Assembly: GCA_949959185.1 (NCBI GenBank)
Contig: CATLIX010000006.1
Coordinates: forward strand, 1 to 64,000
Reading direction: 5' to 3'
DNA length: 64,000 nucleotides
Source of the DNA: an uncultured Eubacterium sp.
GTDB lineage: Bacteria > Bacillota > Clostridia > Lachnospirales > Lachnospiraceae
A program made the translations under genes and the position numbers. The notes beneath the pieces are model-generated. The model searched no databases and was not told the origin of the DNA. It worked only from the letters and a program-made list of their open reading frames with translations. Positions 52,272 through 60,186 of this stretch are shown here, piece by piece (the first letter of the stretch is position 1; the number at the start of each line of letters is the position of its first letter).

Positions 52272-52637
52272 TTACTGGATATAATATGGTACAAGCAGAA
52301 ATTTTCCCGCATGAATCTCATCGCTGCCAAGGCCGTTTAGAGATTTAATATCTCTTACATATTCCTGAATACTGTCATAGTCATCTGTCATATATTCCGA
52401 GGCAATGCTCCAGAGACTGTCGCCGGACTTTATTTCAATGCTTGTGTAGGACTTGAAGCCTGTGTCTGTTTCTGCTGCTTTCGGGCTTTTCCCCTGGAAC
52501 AGAAGAATTCCTGCAAAAATACAGCAGACAAGAGAAATCCCTGCAGTAAGCAGAATCTTCGTATTTCTGTGCTGCCGGATTTTTATATACTGAAAAACCC
52601 TTTCTGATAAGGCCATACCTGTTCTGCTGTATTTCAT
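52272..52637 (-). CDS. YneA-like SOS cell-division inhibitor (LysM membrane protein)
   Basis: A 121-residue protein with a single membrane helix ([20 protein letters not shown]) and a C-terminal extracellular LysM domain (about 70-120: [17 protein letters not shown]). This is the design of B. subtilis YneA, which delays division during the SOS response and is divergent from lexA, exactly as here. A consensus promoter and LexA boxes lie upstream. ATG at 52637 with GGAGG 9 nt upstream is chosen over 52664. Sequence similarity to YneA itself is loose; context carries much of the call. Confidence 0.8.
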   Translation of the reverse strand: MKYSRTGMALSERVFQYIKIRQHRNTKILLTAGISLVCCIFAGILLFQGKSPKAAETDTGFKSYTSIEIKSGDSLWSIASEYMTDDYDSIQEYVRDIKSLNGLGSDEIHAGKFLLVPYYIQ

Positions 52638-52655
52638 AATTTCTTCCCTCCAATC

Positions 52656-52682
52656 CGAACACATATTCCGAACATTTGTTTA
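52656..52682. promoter_or_regulatory. Two abutting LexA boxes at the yneA-like promoter
   Basis: CGAACACATATTCC (52656-52669, one mismatch to CGAACRNRYGTTYC) and CGAACATTTGTTTA (52669-52682, two mismatches). They cover the predicted transcription start of the minus-strand gene. A weaker site, AGAACATATATTTG, lies at 52700-52713 inside the promoter spacer. Confidence 0.75.
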
Positions 52683-52687
52683 TACAG

Positions 52688-52716
52688 ATTATAAATGAAG
52701 AACATATATTTGTCAA
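52688..52716 (-). promoter_or_regulatory. Consensus sigma-A promoter of the yneA-like gene
   Basis: On the minus strand TTGACA (52716-52711), 17-bp spacer, TATAAT (52693-52688): a perfect consensus promoter, of the kind that needs repression by LexA. Confidence 0.85.
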
Positions 52717-52738
52717 GAAAATTCAAGAACAAATTTTC

Positions 52739-52752
52739 GGAATATGTGTTTG
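52739..52752. promoter_or_regulatory. LexA box overlapping the lexA -35
   Basis: GGAATATGTGTTTG is, on the other strand, CAAACACATATTCC: nearly the same as the box at 52656-52669. It overlaps the lexA -35 by 3 bp, consistent with autorepression. Confidence 0.65.
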
Positions 52753-52778
52753 CATTTCGGAGAAATCTGTGTTAAGAT
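52750..52778 (+). promoter_or_regulatory. Sigma-A promoter of lexA
   Basis: TTGCAT (52750-52755), 17-bp spacer, TAAGAT (52773-52778), 31 nt before the lexA ATG. Confidence 0.7.
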
Positions 52779-52808
52779 AAAAACAGTTAAAGTTTGGGAG
52801 GTACGATT

Positions 52809-53426
52809 ATGGCATATGGAAAAATAAGTGAAAAACAGAAGGAAATTCTGGAATACATTAAGAGCGAAATTCTGAACAGGGGCTATCCCCCTGCAGTGCG
52901 TGACATTTGCGAAGCTGTTCATCTGAAGTCCACGTCTTCTGTTCATTCTCATCTGGAAACACTGGAGAAGAATGGTTATATCCGGAGAGATCCCACCAAG
53001 CCAAGAGCAATTGAAATTATAGACGACACCTTTAATCTGGTGCGGCGTGAAGTGGTAAATGTTCCCCTTCTGGGACGTGTTGCTGCCGGACAGCCGCTGC
53101 TGGCGGTGGAGAATATTGAAGCCTATTTTCCCGTACCTTCGGAATATATGCCCAATGAAGAGAGTTTTATGCTGCGTGTAAAGGGAGAAAGCATGATAAA
53201 TGCAGGAATTTTTGACGGGGATAATATTCTGGTGCGGCGTCAGTCCACTGCCTCCAATGGCGATATGGTAGTTGCACTGGTGGATGATTCTGCCACAGTG
53301 AAGACATTTTATAAAGAAGATGGCTATTACCGCCTTCAGCCGGAGAACGACTCCATGGAGCCTATTATTGTAGAAGAATGTTCTATCCTTGGGAAAGTGT
53401 TTGGGGTATTTCGTTTTTTTGAATAG
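52809..53426 (+). CDS. lexA: LexA repressor
   Basis: LexA represses SOS genes and cleaves itself when RecA is activated. The 205-residue protein has an N-terminal winged helix (about 1-68, YPPAVRDICEAVHLKSTSSV) and the S24 protease domain. The cleavage bond is Ala93-Gly94 in GRVAAGQPL, the catalytic dyad is Ser128 (GESMI) and Lys165 (TVKTF). The ATG at 52809 with GGGAGG about 8 nt upstream is chosen over 52794. Confidence 0.97.
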   Translation: MAYGKISEKQKEILEYIKSEILNRGYPPAVRDICEAVHLKSTSSVHSHLETLEKNGYIRRDPTKPRAIEIIDDTFNLVRREVVNVPLLGRVAAGQPLLAVENIEAYFPVPSEYMPNEESFMLRVKGESMINAGIFDGDNILVRRQSTASNGDMVVALVDDSATVKTFYKEDGYYRLQPENDSMEPIIVEECSILGKVFGVFRFFE

Positions 53427-53467
53427 TAGTGACATCTTCCATTCGCACGAGTGTGTATAATGGTTTT

Positions 53468-53522
53468 ATCTTATAAGAAGATACTTTCACGCTTTAGTGT
53501 GACACGGTATTTCCTATAAGAT
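53468..53522. repeat. Stem-loop element, copy 1
   Basis: ATCTTATAAGAAGAT on the left pairs imperfectly with ATTTCCTATAAGAT on the right; the loop contains TCAC-GTGA. The right arm CGGTATTTCCTATAAGA followed by A-run and GC recurs in copy 2. Confidence 0.6.
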
Positions 53523-53545
53523 AAAAAAGCGGACAGGTCCGCTTC
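53523..53545 (-). terminator. Minus-strand terminator
   Basis: AGCGGAC-AG-GTCCGCT (53528-53543). On the minus strand the stem is followed directly by TTTTTT. Same palindrome as at 43173-43186. Confidence 0.6.
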
Positions 53546-53658
53546 AACTCCCTGAATCCCTCATTCTTGAGGGACCTGGGCGCTTTGTCGCGCACGAGCG
53601 GATTGCCTGGCAATAAATTTCCTCTCCGCGAGCTGCGCATCCTGCCCGGAGGGCTTTT

Positions 53659-53718
53659 CTCTTATAGGAAATCTATATACTTTAGCACTTTACAGTGATA
53701 CGGTATTTCCTATAAGAG
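53659..53718. repeat. Stem-loop element, copy 2
   Basis: CTCTTATAGGAAAT (53659-53672) and ATTTCCTATAAGAG (53705-53718) are perfect 14-bp arms; the loop contains CAC-TTTACA-GTG. Related to copy 1 in both arms and loop. Confidence 0.7.
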
Positions 53719-53805
53719 AAAAAAGCCGCTGTAAAATGCTGCTGTATACGGATTATGGTATCCGGGTTTTTCCATATCCTGTATATAAACTGCATTTTAC
53801 AACGA
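53719..53805 (-). terminator. Long hairpin terminator of the rsfS operon
   Basis: TGTAAAATGC (53730-53739) pairs with GCATTTTACA (53792-53801); GU pairs extend the stem to 15 bp and an inner stem pairs GGAT-ATGG with CCAT-ATCC. On the minus strand the stem runs into six T. It lies 20 nt after the rsfS stop. Confidence 0.65.
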
Positions 53806-53822
53806 CCCCTGAATCTGTTGTT

Positions 53823-54173
53823 TTATAAATCTTCCACTGCTATTTTTTTACCGTCTGTCCAGATTCGTTCCAGATCATAAAACAGACGGTCTTCTTTGGA
53901 AAATATGTGGACAATAATATCGCGGTAATCCATGAGAACCCAGCTTGAGCTGCGGTTGCCTTCAATCTGTTTCGGCGTATGTCCGGCTTTGCCCAGTTCT
54001 TCTTCTACTGCATCCACCATTGCCTGAATCTGGTTGACATTTCCTCCGGTTGCGATTACAAAGTAATCAGCCAGCGGAGAAATTTCACTGATATCAATTA
54101 CACGTACTTCTTCTGCCTTTTTTTCACTTAATGCATGGCAGGCAGCTCTTGCCATTTCACGGGAAATATCCAT
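53823..54173 (-). CDS. rsfS: Ribosome silencing factor RsfS
   Basis: RsfS binds L14 on the 50S subunit and blocks subunit joining in starvation. The 116-residue protein has the family pattern DISEISPLADYFVIATGGNV (in part), QIQAMVDAVEEEL and SSWVLMDYRDIIVHIF. It is the last gene of the minus-strand obgE-yhbY-nadD-yqeK-rsfS run and its start overlaps the yqeK stop. Confidence 0.96.
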   Translation of the reverse strand: MDISREMARAACHALSEKKAEEVRVIDISEISPLADYFVIATGGNVNQIQAMVDAVEEELGKAGHTPKQIEGNRSSSWVLMDYRDIIVHIFSKEDRLFYDLERIWTDGKKIAVEDL

Positions 54174-54754
54174 TATATGTCCTCCTGTTTTGCCTGATTT
54201 TTAAAATACTGGTAAGATTCCATGGTCATGGGATCAAGTTCACCGCCTTTTCTCTTCAGATAATCCAGTGTATCTGAAAGGATTTTCAGCATGGTACGGT
54301 CCAGATCTTCAAAGGCCATCTTCCGTACCTCTTCCAGGTCAGGTGCTTTATCCCGGTTCGGTTCAATATAATCTGCAATATAGATAATTTTATCCAGCGT
54401 GTTCATATTCGGTGCTCCTGTCGTATGCACCTGAATGGCATGAAGAATGTCCTCATCGTCTGTTTCATAATATTTCTGTGCGAAAAGTGCTCCCAGTTTT
54501 GCATGAAGCAGAAAGGGGCTTCGTTCCTCTGAAGGGGAAATGGGAATATCATATTTTTTGCACAGTTTAAATTTATCCCGGCTGGAAACGCATTTCGCAC
54601 AGTCATGCAACAGCCCTGCATACATGGCCTGTTCCAGATTTGCATGGTGTGCCATTGCCAGTGCCGCGGCCGTGTACATGACACCAAGGGTGTGGGTATA
54701 TCGTTCCTTATCCAGTTCCTTTTTCAGTTTCTTCTCTATCTCCGTTCGTTTCAA
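54173..54754 (-). CDS. yqeK: YqeK-type HD hydrolase (diadenosine tetraphosphatase)
   Basis: YqeK is a symmetrical Ap4A hydrolase of the HD superfamily in Firmicutes. The 193-residue product has the start KRTEIEKKLKKELDKERYTH, metal-binding LLHDCAKC (HD), HAKLGA and HTTGAPNM. TTG at 54754 is chosen: GGGGAGG lies about 9 nt upstream and this matches the family start; the ATG at 54775 would lie upstream of this site. The start overlaps nadD by 47 nt. Confidence 0.92.
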   Translation of the reverse strand: MKRTEIEKKLKKELDKERYTHTLGVMYTAAALAMAHHANLEQAMYAGLLHDCAKCVSSRDKFKLCKKYDIPISPSEERSPFLLHAKLGALFAQKYYETDDEDILHAIQVHTTGAPNMNTLDKIIYIADYIEPNRDKAPDLEEVRKMAFEDLDRTMLKILSDTLDYLKRKGGELDPMTMESYQYFKNQAKQEDI

Positions 54755-55385
54755 TCTCTGCTTCCTCCCCTTCATATAAATGATGTTCTCTGATATAAGA
54801 TTCTACTGTTCCGGGAACAAGATACCGTATGGTCCGTCCATACCGCAGCCTGTTACGAATATCCTGAGAAGATACTTCCAGACTGGGGGTATCCAGCGGA
54901 AAAAATCTGTCCTGGTATTTTTCATTCAGGTAAGCAATCTGCTGGAAAAATCGTTCTTCCTGTCTGTGTTTGCGGCAGGCAGCCAGAATACGGCAGCTTT
55001 TCAGAATTTCTTCCGGTTTCCGCCAAAGTTCAAAATCAAAGAGTGAATCTGCGCCCAGAATAAAAAACAATTCTGCATTTGTATAATTTTCTTTTAATTT
55101 CTGCATGGTAATATAAGTGTAACTGGTTTTCCGGGACTCCACTTCCATCTTATTCAGGGAAAATACGGGGTTGTCGGCAATGGCCAGAGCAACCATACGA
55201 CAGCGGTGGATGGAATCGGTCACATACTGCTCCTGCTTGTGGGGAGAATGACCTGTGGGCAGAAATAATACTTTGTCAAGCCGGAACTGTTCTCTGGCAT
55301 TTTCTGCAATCATCAGGTGCCCGTAATGAATGGGATCAAAGGTTCCTCCCATAATCCCTATTCTTTGTACTTTGTTTTTTTTCAT
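54708..55385 (-). CDS. nadD: Nicotinate-nucleotide adenylyltransferase
   Basis: NadD makes nicotinate adenine dinucleotide from NaMN and ATP in NAD synthesis. The 225-residue protein has GIMGGTFDPIHYGHLMIAE (nucleotidyltransferase HxGH), LGADSLFDFELW, and SSQDIRNRL, the ISSTxIR-type motif. It is linked with yqeK and rsfS as in B. subtilis. The C-terminus is about 15 residues longer than usual and highly charged. Confidence 0.96.
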   Translation of the reverse strand: MKKNKVQRIGIMGGTFDPIHYGHLMIAENAREQFRLDKVLFLPTGHSPHKQEQYVTDSIHRCRMVALAIADNPVFSLNKMEVESRKTSYTYITMQKLKENYTNAELFFILGADSLFDFELWRKPEEILKSCRILAACRKHRQEERFFQQIAYLNEKYQDRFFPLDTPSLEVSSQDIRNRLRYGRTIRYLVPGTVESYIREHHLYEGEEAEIETNGDREETEKGTG

Positions 55386-55397
55386 ATTGCACCCCTG

Positions 55398-55694
55398 CTA
55401 TTTCGGCAGTTGAATTTTTGGCTCCTTTTTTGCCGGACGGTATAATATTATTTTTTTTCCAATCACCTGGACCACCAGGGAGTGTGTACGCTCTGCCACT
55501 GTATCGGCTATTTCATTTGGGTCGTCGAAACAGTTTTTTAATACGGAGAGTTTTATCAGTTCTCTTTTTTCCAGCGCTTCGTCCACTGCAGCTACAAGTT
55601 CCGGCGTCAGGCTTGATTTTCCAACCTGGAAAATGGCGTCCTGGCTGCTGGCCAGACTTTTTAAATATGCGCGCTGCTTACTTGTTATATTCAT
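55398..55694 (-). CDS. yhbY: CRM-domain RNA-binding protein YhbY
   Basis: YhbY binds pre-50S particles. The 98-residue protein is one CRM domain: ITSKQRAYLKSLASSQDAIF, the GKSSLTPELVAAVDEAL segment and a C-terminal strand pair (SLVVQVIGKKIILYR). It sits between obgE and nadD in a ribosome assembly cluster. Confidence 0.95.
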   Translation of the reverse strand: MNITSKQRAYLKSLASSQDAIFQVGKSSLTPELVAAVDEALEKRELIKLSVLKNCFDDPNEIADTVAERTHSLVVQVIGKKIILYRPAKKEPKIQLPK

Positions 55695-55714
55695 GGCATA
55701 TCCTTTCTGAAGCC

Positions 55715-57001
55715 TTATTTATAGTAATCAAATTCCAGACCGTACATCCGTACGGTATCTCCTTCGGAAATTCCGGCGTTTTCCAGGTCTTCCAGGATTC
55801 CCTGTTCCCGCAGAAATTTCTGAAAAAACAGAAATCCCTTTTCTGAATCAATATTGGTATATCCAAGCATTTTTTCAATTTTCGGGCCTTCTACCACATA
55901 GACATTATTTTCCTCGTCATATTCCACAGTGCAGGCTTCTTCCTGGAATATGGCGGTTTCCGGAAAGAACTCCTGTTCATAGACAATGGGAGTATCATCC
56001 ATGCCGGAAAGAAGGTCATTGACATAATACAGTAATTCCTTTAATCCCTGTCCGCTGACGGCAGATATGGGAAAAACGCGGATTCCCTGAGATTCAAATT
56101 CTGCTTTTAACAGAGGGATGGCACTTTCTGATTCATCATAAATGGCGTCCGTTTTATTTGCGGCAATAACCTGAGGCTTTTTCAAGAGCTGGGGATTGTA
56201 ATTTTCCAGTTCCCGATTGATGGCATAAATATCTGCCACAGGATCTCTTCCCTCTACGGAAGCGGCGTCCACCATATGAATCATAACGCGGGTCCGCTCG
56301 ATATGCTTCAGGAAAGCATGGCCCAGTCCTACTCCTTCGGAAGCTCCCTCAATTAAACCGGGAATGTCTGCAATCACAAATCCTCCGGCGTCTTCCAGAT
56401 CAACTACACCCAGATTGGGATTTAAAGTGGTAAAATGGTAATTTGCAATTTTAGGCCGGGCATTGGTCACACGGGCTAACAGTGTGGATTTTCCCACATT
56501 GGGAAATCCAACCAGTCCCACGTCCGCAATCACTTTCAGCTCCAGACGGACTTCCAGTTCCATACCGGGCTGTCCAGGCTGGGCATATTTCGGCGCCTGC
56601 ATGGTGGCGGTGGCATAATGCTGATTTCCCAGTCCGCCTCTGCCGCCTTTCAGAATAATCTGGCGTTTGTTTTCTCCGGACATATCGGCGATGACTTTGT
56701 CACTTTCTGCGTCGCGGATGATGGTTCCGGCAGGTACTTTGACAATCAGATCTTCCCCGTTTTTGCCGTGGCAGTTGCGTTTCCTGCCGTCCTCACCGTT
56801 CTCTGCTGCGTATTTCCGCCGGTGTCTGAAATCGGTGAGGGTATTCAGCCCTTCGTCTACCTGAAAAATCAGGTTACCTCCATGGCCTCCGTCACCGCCG
56901 TCCGGCCCGCCGTTAGGAACATATTTTTCTCGTCGGAAAGAGACATGCCCATTGCCGCCTTTCCCTGATTTTATTATAATTTTTGCACTGTCTGCAAACA
57001 T
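55715..57001 (-). CDS. obgE: GTPase ObgE/CgtA
   Basis: Obg is an essential GTPase in 50S assembly and stress control. The 428-residue protein has the glycine-rich Obg fold (1-158, GGDGGHGGNLIF), the G domain with LVGFPNVGKSTLLARV (G1), DIPGLIEGA (G3) and NKTD (G4), and a C-terminal OCT domain (about 350-428). It follows rpmA as in most bacteria. Confidence 0.97.
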   Translation of the reverse strand: MFADSAKIIIKSGKGGNGHVSFRREKYVPNGGPDGGDGGHGGNLIFQVDEGLNTLTDFRHRRKYAAENGEDGRKRNCHGKNGEDLIVKVPAGTIIRDAESDKVIADMSGENKRQIILKGGRGGLGNQHYATATMQAPKYAQPGQPGMELEVRLELKVIADVGLVGFPNVGKSTLLARVTNARPKIANYHFTTLNPNLGVVDLEDAGGFVIADIPGLIEGASEGVGLGHAFLKHIERTRVMIHMVDAASVEGRDPVADIYAINRELENYNPQLLKKPQVIAANKTDAIYDESESAIPLLKAEFESQGIRVFPISAVSGQGLKELLYYVNDLLSGMDDTPIVYEQEFFPETAIFQEEACTVEYDEENNVYVVEGPKIEKMLGYTNIDSEKGFLFFQKFLREQGILEDLENAGISEGDTVRMYGLEFDYYK

Positions 57002-57038
57002 GGTTTATACCTCATAATTGTGATAAAAACAGCCGTAT

Positions 57039-57073
57039 GAAAAGAATAGACCCGGCTATTCAGTCGAGTCTAT
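57039..57073 (-). terminator. Hairpin after rpmA
   Basis: ATAGACCCG (57046-57054) and CGAGTCTAT (57065-57073) pair with one mismatch. On the minus strand the hairpin is followed by TCTTTTC. A partial terminator between rpmA and obgE is likely. Confidence 0.45.
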
Positions 57074-57090
57074 CAGTGGTATCATGCAGT

Positions 57091-57384
57091 CTACTGTTCG
57101 TTGCCTGCTACTGGATATACGGAAGCCTGTTTTTTATCTCTTCCTTTTCTTTCAAATCTCAGAACGCCGTCAACCTTGGCGAATAATGTATCATCTCCGC
57201 CCTTTCCAACATTCACCCCAGGATGAATTCTGGTTCCGCGCTGTCTGTATAAAATATTTCCAGCCTTGACAAACTGTCCGTCAGCTCTTTTTGCACCCAA
57301 CCGTTTAGATTCGGAATCTCTGCCGTTCTTGGTAGAACCAACTCCCTTTTTATGAGCGAAAAACTGAAGATTCATATTCAACAT
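57091..57384 (-). CDS. rpmA: 50S ribosomal protein L27, with cleavable N-terminal extension
   Basis: L27 reaches the peptidyl transferase centre. The 97-residue precursor begins MLNMNLQFF before [20 protein letters not shown]. In Firmicutes these nine residues are cut off after the second Phe by Prp, encoded by the adjacent gene. GGAGG lies 8 nt before the ATG. Order rplU-prp-rpmA is standard. Confidence 0.97.
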   Translation of the reverse strand: MLNMNLQFFAHKKGVGSTKNGRDSESKRLGAKRADGQFVKAGNILYRQRGTRIHPGVNVGKGGDDTLFAKVDGVLRFERKGRDKKQASVYPVAGNEQ

Positions 57385-57387
57385 GTT

Positions 57388-57717
57388 CTACACCTCCTCG
57401 AATGTAAGCGAAACATACTTTTTGCCGTAATTTTTCTGTATTCCCTGTAAACCCAGAACCAGTGAACGGAGCAACAGCAGGGAGCTTTCAGAGTATCCCT
57501 CTTTCAGGGAAAAATCAATCCGTCCCGTATCAGAATCCGTCGTCAGATCAAACCTGTCTGATACAAGCTGTTCCACAGAATTAATGGCATTTATCACCAG
57601 AACTGAAACTGCGGCACAGACAATATCTTCTCCGGAAACAGCGTATCCTGCGTGTCCCTTACAGCGAAATGCTGTGTATTCCTGTTCTCTGTTTTTATAA
57701 ACTGTGATACAGATCAT
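57388..57717 (-). CDS. prp: Ribosomal-processing cysteine protease Prp
   Basis: Prp (YsxB family) trims the N-terminus of L27 and is essential in Staphylococcus aureus. The 109-residue protein has the catalytic pair at His22 (KGHAGYA) and Cys34 (GEDIVCAAVS), the same numbers as in S. aureus as I recall them. It lies 3 nt before rpmA, between rplU and its substrate. Confidence 0.95.
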   Translation of the reverse strand: MICITVYKNREQEYTAFRCKGHAGYAVSGEDIVCAAVSVLVINAINSVEQLVSDRFDLTTDSDTGRIDFSLKEGYSESSLLLLRSLVLGLQGIQKNYGKKYVSLTFEEV

Positions 57718-57731
57718 AATATTCCTGTCAC

Positions 57732-58037
57732 TTAACCATTAATCTTTTCAATCTTTACTTTGGTGAAGGACTGTCTGTGACCGTTCTTCTTGTGATAGCC
57801 GGTTTTTCTCTTATACTTGTAAACGATGACTTTCTTTCCTCTTCCGTTTTCCACTACGGAAGCCTCAACAGTTGCGTTTGCTGCATCTGTTCCAACTTTC
57901 AGAGAACCGTCGTTTACTGCCAGTACATCGTCAAAAGTAACTTTTTCACCAGCTTCCAGACCAAGTTTTTCAATGGTAATGATATCGCCTTCAGATACTT
58001 TGTACTGTTTACCACCTGTTGCTATAATTGCGTACAT
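57732..58037 (-). CDS. rplU: 50S ribosomal protein L21
   Basis: A 101-residue L21 with the standard start [18 protein letters not shown] and the [16 protein letters not shown] segment that contacts rRNA. First gene of the rplU-prp-rpmA unit, with a probable leader RNA upstream and its own promoter. Confidence 0.97.
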   Translation of the reverse strand: MYAIIATGGKQYKVSEGDIITIEKLGLEAGEKVTFDDVLAVNDGSLKVGTDAANATVEASVVENGRGKKVIVYKYKRKTGYHKKNGHRQSFTKVKIEKING

Positions 58038-58114
58038 ATGGCACCTCCTATTATCATTACTCGCCAGTTATGGTGCTGCAACTGCAGTCTTTCAAACCTC
58101 ACTGTGCGGCATAC
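58038..58114 (-). promoter_or_regulatory. Probable L21 leader RNA
   Basis: About 77 nt between predicted start and the rplU ATG. On the minus strand GCACC near 58074 can pair with GGTGC just before the ATG, which would hide part of the AGGAGGTG ribosome site. An L21 leader family is known in Firmicutes; whether this is a member I cannot check. Confidence 0.5.
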
Positions 58115-58120
58115 TCATAG

Positions 58121-58149
58121 AGAATAGCACAAAAGTGCTGACAAGTCAA
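58121..58149 (-). promoter_or_regulatory. Sigma-A promoter of rplU-prp-rpmA
   Basis: On the minus strand TTGACT (58149-58144), 17-bp spacer, TATTCT (58126-58121). The -35 overlaps the rng stop codon. Confidence 0.8.
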
Positions 58150-59357
58150 TGGTTTTTTACCTGTTCTGCCAGAGATTTTCTGACTTTTTTCCGTGTCACT
58201 TCCACAAGGTTCAGTTTTGTCCGGTCCACTACCTGAACCGGGACAGAATCTGTGCGGACTGCGCTGCGTAATGTCTGCATCAGAAGTTCCTGGGCCTCTG
58301 CGGACTTCATGTCAATAAAATCTATAATAATGATACCGGAAAGATTGCGGAGCCTGAGCTGACGCGCCAGCTCCCAGGCAGCCTCCAGATTAATCTTAAG
58401 GTAATGTTCCTGCGCCTGTTTTCCGGAAATGCTTTTGCCTGAATTTACATCCACTACCGTTAAAGCCTCCGTGGGCTGTATAATTAAATAGCCTCCGGAT
58501 TTCAGCCATACCTTTTCCTGAAGGGCTTCCTGCAGCCGGATGTCCAGATGGTAAAGTTTGTTCAGGCTTAACAGGCTGTCTTCATAAAAAGTAAGTTTCT
58601 GTTTTTCTTCCGGTTGGGCATGTTCAAAATAAGAGCTGATTTTTTCTGAAAGTTCCCGGTCGTCGGTAATTACTGTTTCCAGCTGTGAGCGGTTCAGGCC
58701 CTGAAGGACATGGAGATATTCCGGCGTACTCTCTTTCAGGCAGGAAAAAACGGTGCGGCAGGGAGCGGTCTTCTTAAGATATATAAACTCTTCCTTTAAT
58801 TTCTCATACTCATTTAAAATCTCCTGTCTGGAAGCAAATGTTGCATTTGTGCGGACAATTATTCCAAAATCACTGTTTTTCTCAAAAGTTAAATCCTGCC
58901 TTAATTCTTCCCGCTTTTCTTCGTCCAGTTTTCTGGAAATACCCAGAGTGATATTCTCACTGGTCAGAACAAGATAATTTCCTGTGAGGTTCAGGTTGGT
59001 GGTGACTCTGGGAGGTTTGGATTTGCTGCTTTCCTGAGATACCTGTACCACAAGTTCGTCTCCCTGTACCAGCCTGGGGCTGTTAATCTTTTTCACATAC
59101 AGAGGATGTTTCAGTTCTTCCAGAGGATAGTAACAGGATGTGCCCGGAGCAATCTCAATAAAGGCGGCGTTCAGGTTTTTTACGATATTTTTTACCCGGC
59201 CCACATAAATATTTCCCAGAATGCTCTGCTGCCCGTCAGGTTCCAGATGAAGTTCCAGTATTTTTTTTCCCTGATAAAGTGCAGTTGCAATATAAGTTCT
59301 GTTATTCCACTTAAGCCTGGTCACCAGCAATGTCGTTCCCATAAATAATGTCCTCAC
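58146..59357 (-). CDS. rng: Ribonuclease G/E family protein
   Basis: A 403-residue endoribonuclease of the RNase E/G family, acting in rRNA and mRNA processing. It has the S1-like N-terminal part (GNIYVGRVKNIVKNLNAAFI), the RNase H-like segments, and the catalytic magnesium site with LTVVDVNSGKSISG and IIIIDFIDMKSAEAQELL (both Asp present). The zinc-link Cys pair of E. coli RNase E is not seen. It overlaps the DUF2344 gene by 47 nt. Confidence 0.94.
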   Translation of the reverse strand: MRTLFMGTTLLVTRLKWNNRTYIATALYQGKKILELHLEPDGQQSILGNIYVGRVKNIVKNLNAAFIEIAPGTSCYYPLEELKHPLYVKKINSPRLVQGDELVVQVSQESSKSKPPRVTTNLNLTGNYLVLTSENITLGISRKLDEEKREELRQDLTFEKNSDFGIIVRTNATFASRQEILNEYEKLKEEFIYLKKTAPCRTVFSCLKESTPEYLHVLQGLNRSQLETVITDDRELSEKISSYFEHAQPEEKQKLTFYEDSLLSLNKLYHLDIRLQEALQEKVWLKSGGYLIIQPTEALTVVDVNSGKSISGKQAQEHYLKINLEAAWELARQLRLRNLSGIIIIDFIDMKSAEAQELLMQTLRSAVRTDSVPVQVVDRTKLNLVEVTRKKVRKSLAEQVKNH

Positions 59358-60186
59358 CTAATTCTCCCAGTGCGAAAAATTCCGGAAATGTTTTCTTTTT
59401 TTCTGTCCAGGATTGCTTTAACTGTTTCAGGTATTTTTCGTATAATTTCCGCTCCTGCTCTCCTTTTACAGGAATTTCTTCCGATTTTGCATAAACTTCA
59501 AGACGATGTATCTGAATGTCCCAGGGCTCATAATCCTGATTGCAGAATCTGCTGAAGGCTTCCAGTACAAGTTCCGGCTTAATATTGTCGCTGCTTCCGG
59601 TACATACCCTTAAGAAGATTCCATGATTTCCGGCAGGAGTCTCTTTCAGATTCGGGTATTCTTCCTGGAGGTTTACCATCTTCATCTCATAGATTAAGGG
59701 CTTTAAGTTTAACTCCATCCGGCTTTTTTTGGTCTGTTTGGTAATCAGAATTTCCTGCTGGCCCTCATAAAAATCATGAATCTGCTGCCTGAGACGTTCC
59801 GGTGAGGAAAAAAGTCCTTTCTGTTCCTCTCCGGCATACAGGAGATAATCGGCGGCTGCCACCAGAGACATGGCGGTCTTGGCTGTATCCGGCAGCTTTT
59901 TGTATTCCAGAACAGAGATTCCTTCCACCATAACACGGTTTAAGTCTTCCAGGGATTCCTGGCTGGATTTGGAAGATTTTACTTCGATATCAAAGTATTC
60001 TCCGTCGCTGGTGACGCCCACGCCCAGGGGCGCTGCAAAGGACATAATCTGATGGGGGCTGTAGCCTTCGGAATAGGAAATGTCAATCCCCGCCCGCCGG
60101 ATGGCTTTCTGGAAATAGCGCATCATATCCAGATGTCCCACAAATTTCATTACCCCGTATTTCTGAAATTTAATTCTGATGTTCAA
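59311..60186 (-). CDS. Radical-SAM-associated DUF2344 protein (TIGR03936 family)
   Basis: A 291-residue protein of the DUF2344 family, always next to or fused with the radical SAM gene upstream. The start MNIRIKFQKYGVMKFVGHLD and GYSPHQIMSFAAPLGVGVTS are diagnostic. The biochemical role is unknown. TTG at 60186 is chosen since GGAGG lies 8 nt upstream; the longer frame to 60225 lies inside the radical SAM gene. The overlap with that gene is 17 nt. Confidence 0.92.
   Translation of the reverse strand: MNIRIKFQKYGVMKFVGHLDMMRYFQKAIRRAGIDISYSEGYSPHQIMSFAAPLGVGVTSDGEYFDIEVKSSKSSQESLEDLNRVMVEGISVLEYKKLPDTAKTAMSLVAAADYLLYAGEEQKGLFSSPERLRQQIHDFYEGQQEILITKQTKKSRMELNLKPLIYEMKMVNLQEEYPNLKETPAGNHGIFLRVCTGSSDNIKPELVLEAFSRFCNQDYEPWDIQIHRLEVYAKSEEIPVKGEQERKLYEKYLKQLKQSWTEKKKTFPEFFALGELGEDIIYGNDIAGDQA

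Larger units (their letters stand above)
53427..53822. other. Gene-free convergent region packed with stem-loops
   Basis: Nearly 400 bp between the ends of lexA and rsfS. No supported coding frame. It holds two related stem-loops, a short GC palindrome, a long terminator-like hairpin, and small hairpins at 53558-53573 (CCCTCA/TGAGGG) and 53644-53654 (GCCC/GGGC followed by TTTTCT, a possible plus-strand lexA terminator). Confidence 0.6.

Noticed and set aside
53427-53822. tRNA or known structured RNA in the lexA-rsfS gap
   Set aside because: No cloverleaf, and no motif of a known class that I can recognise; described instead as stem-loops.
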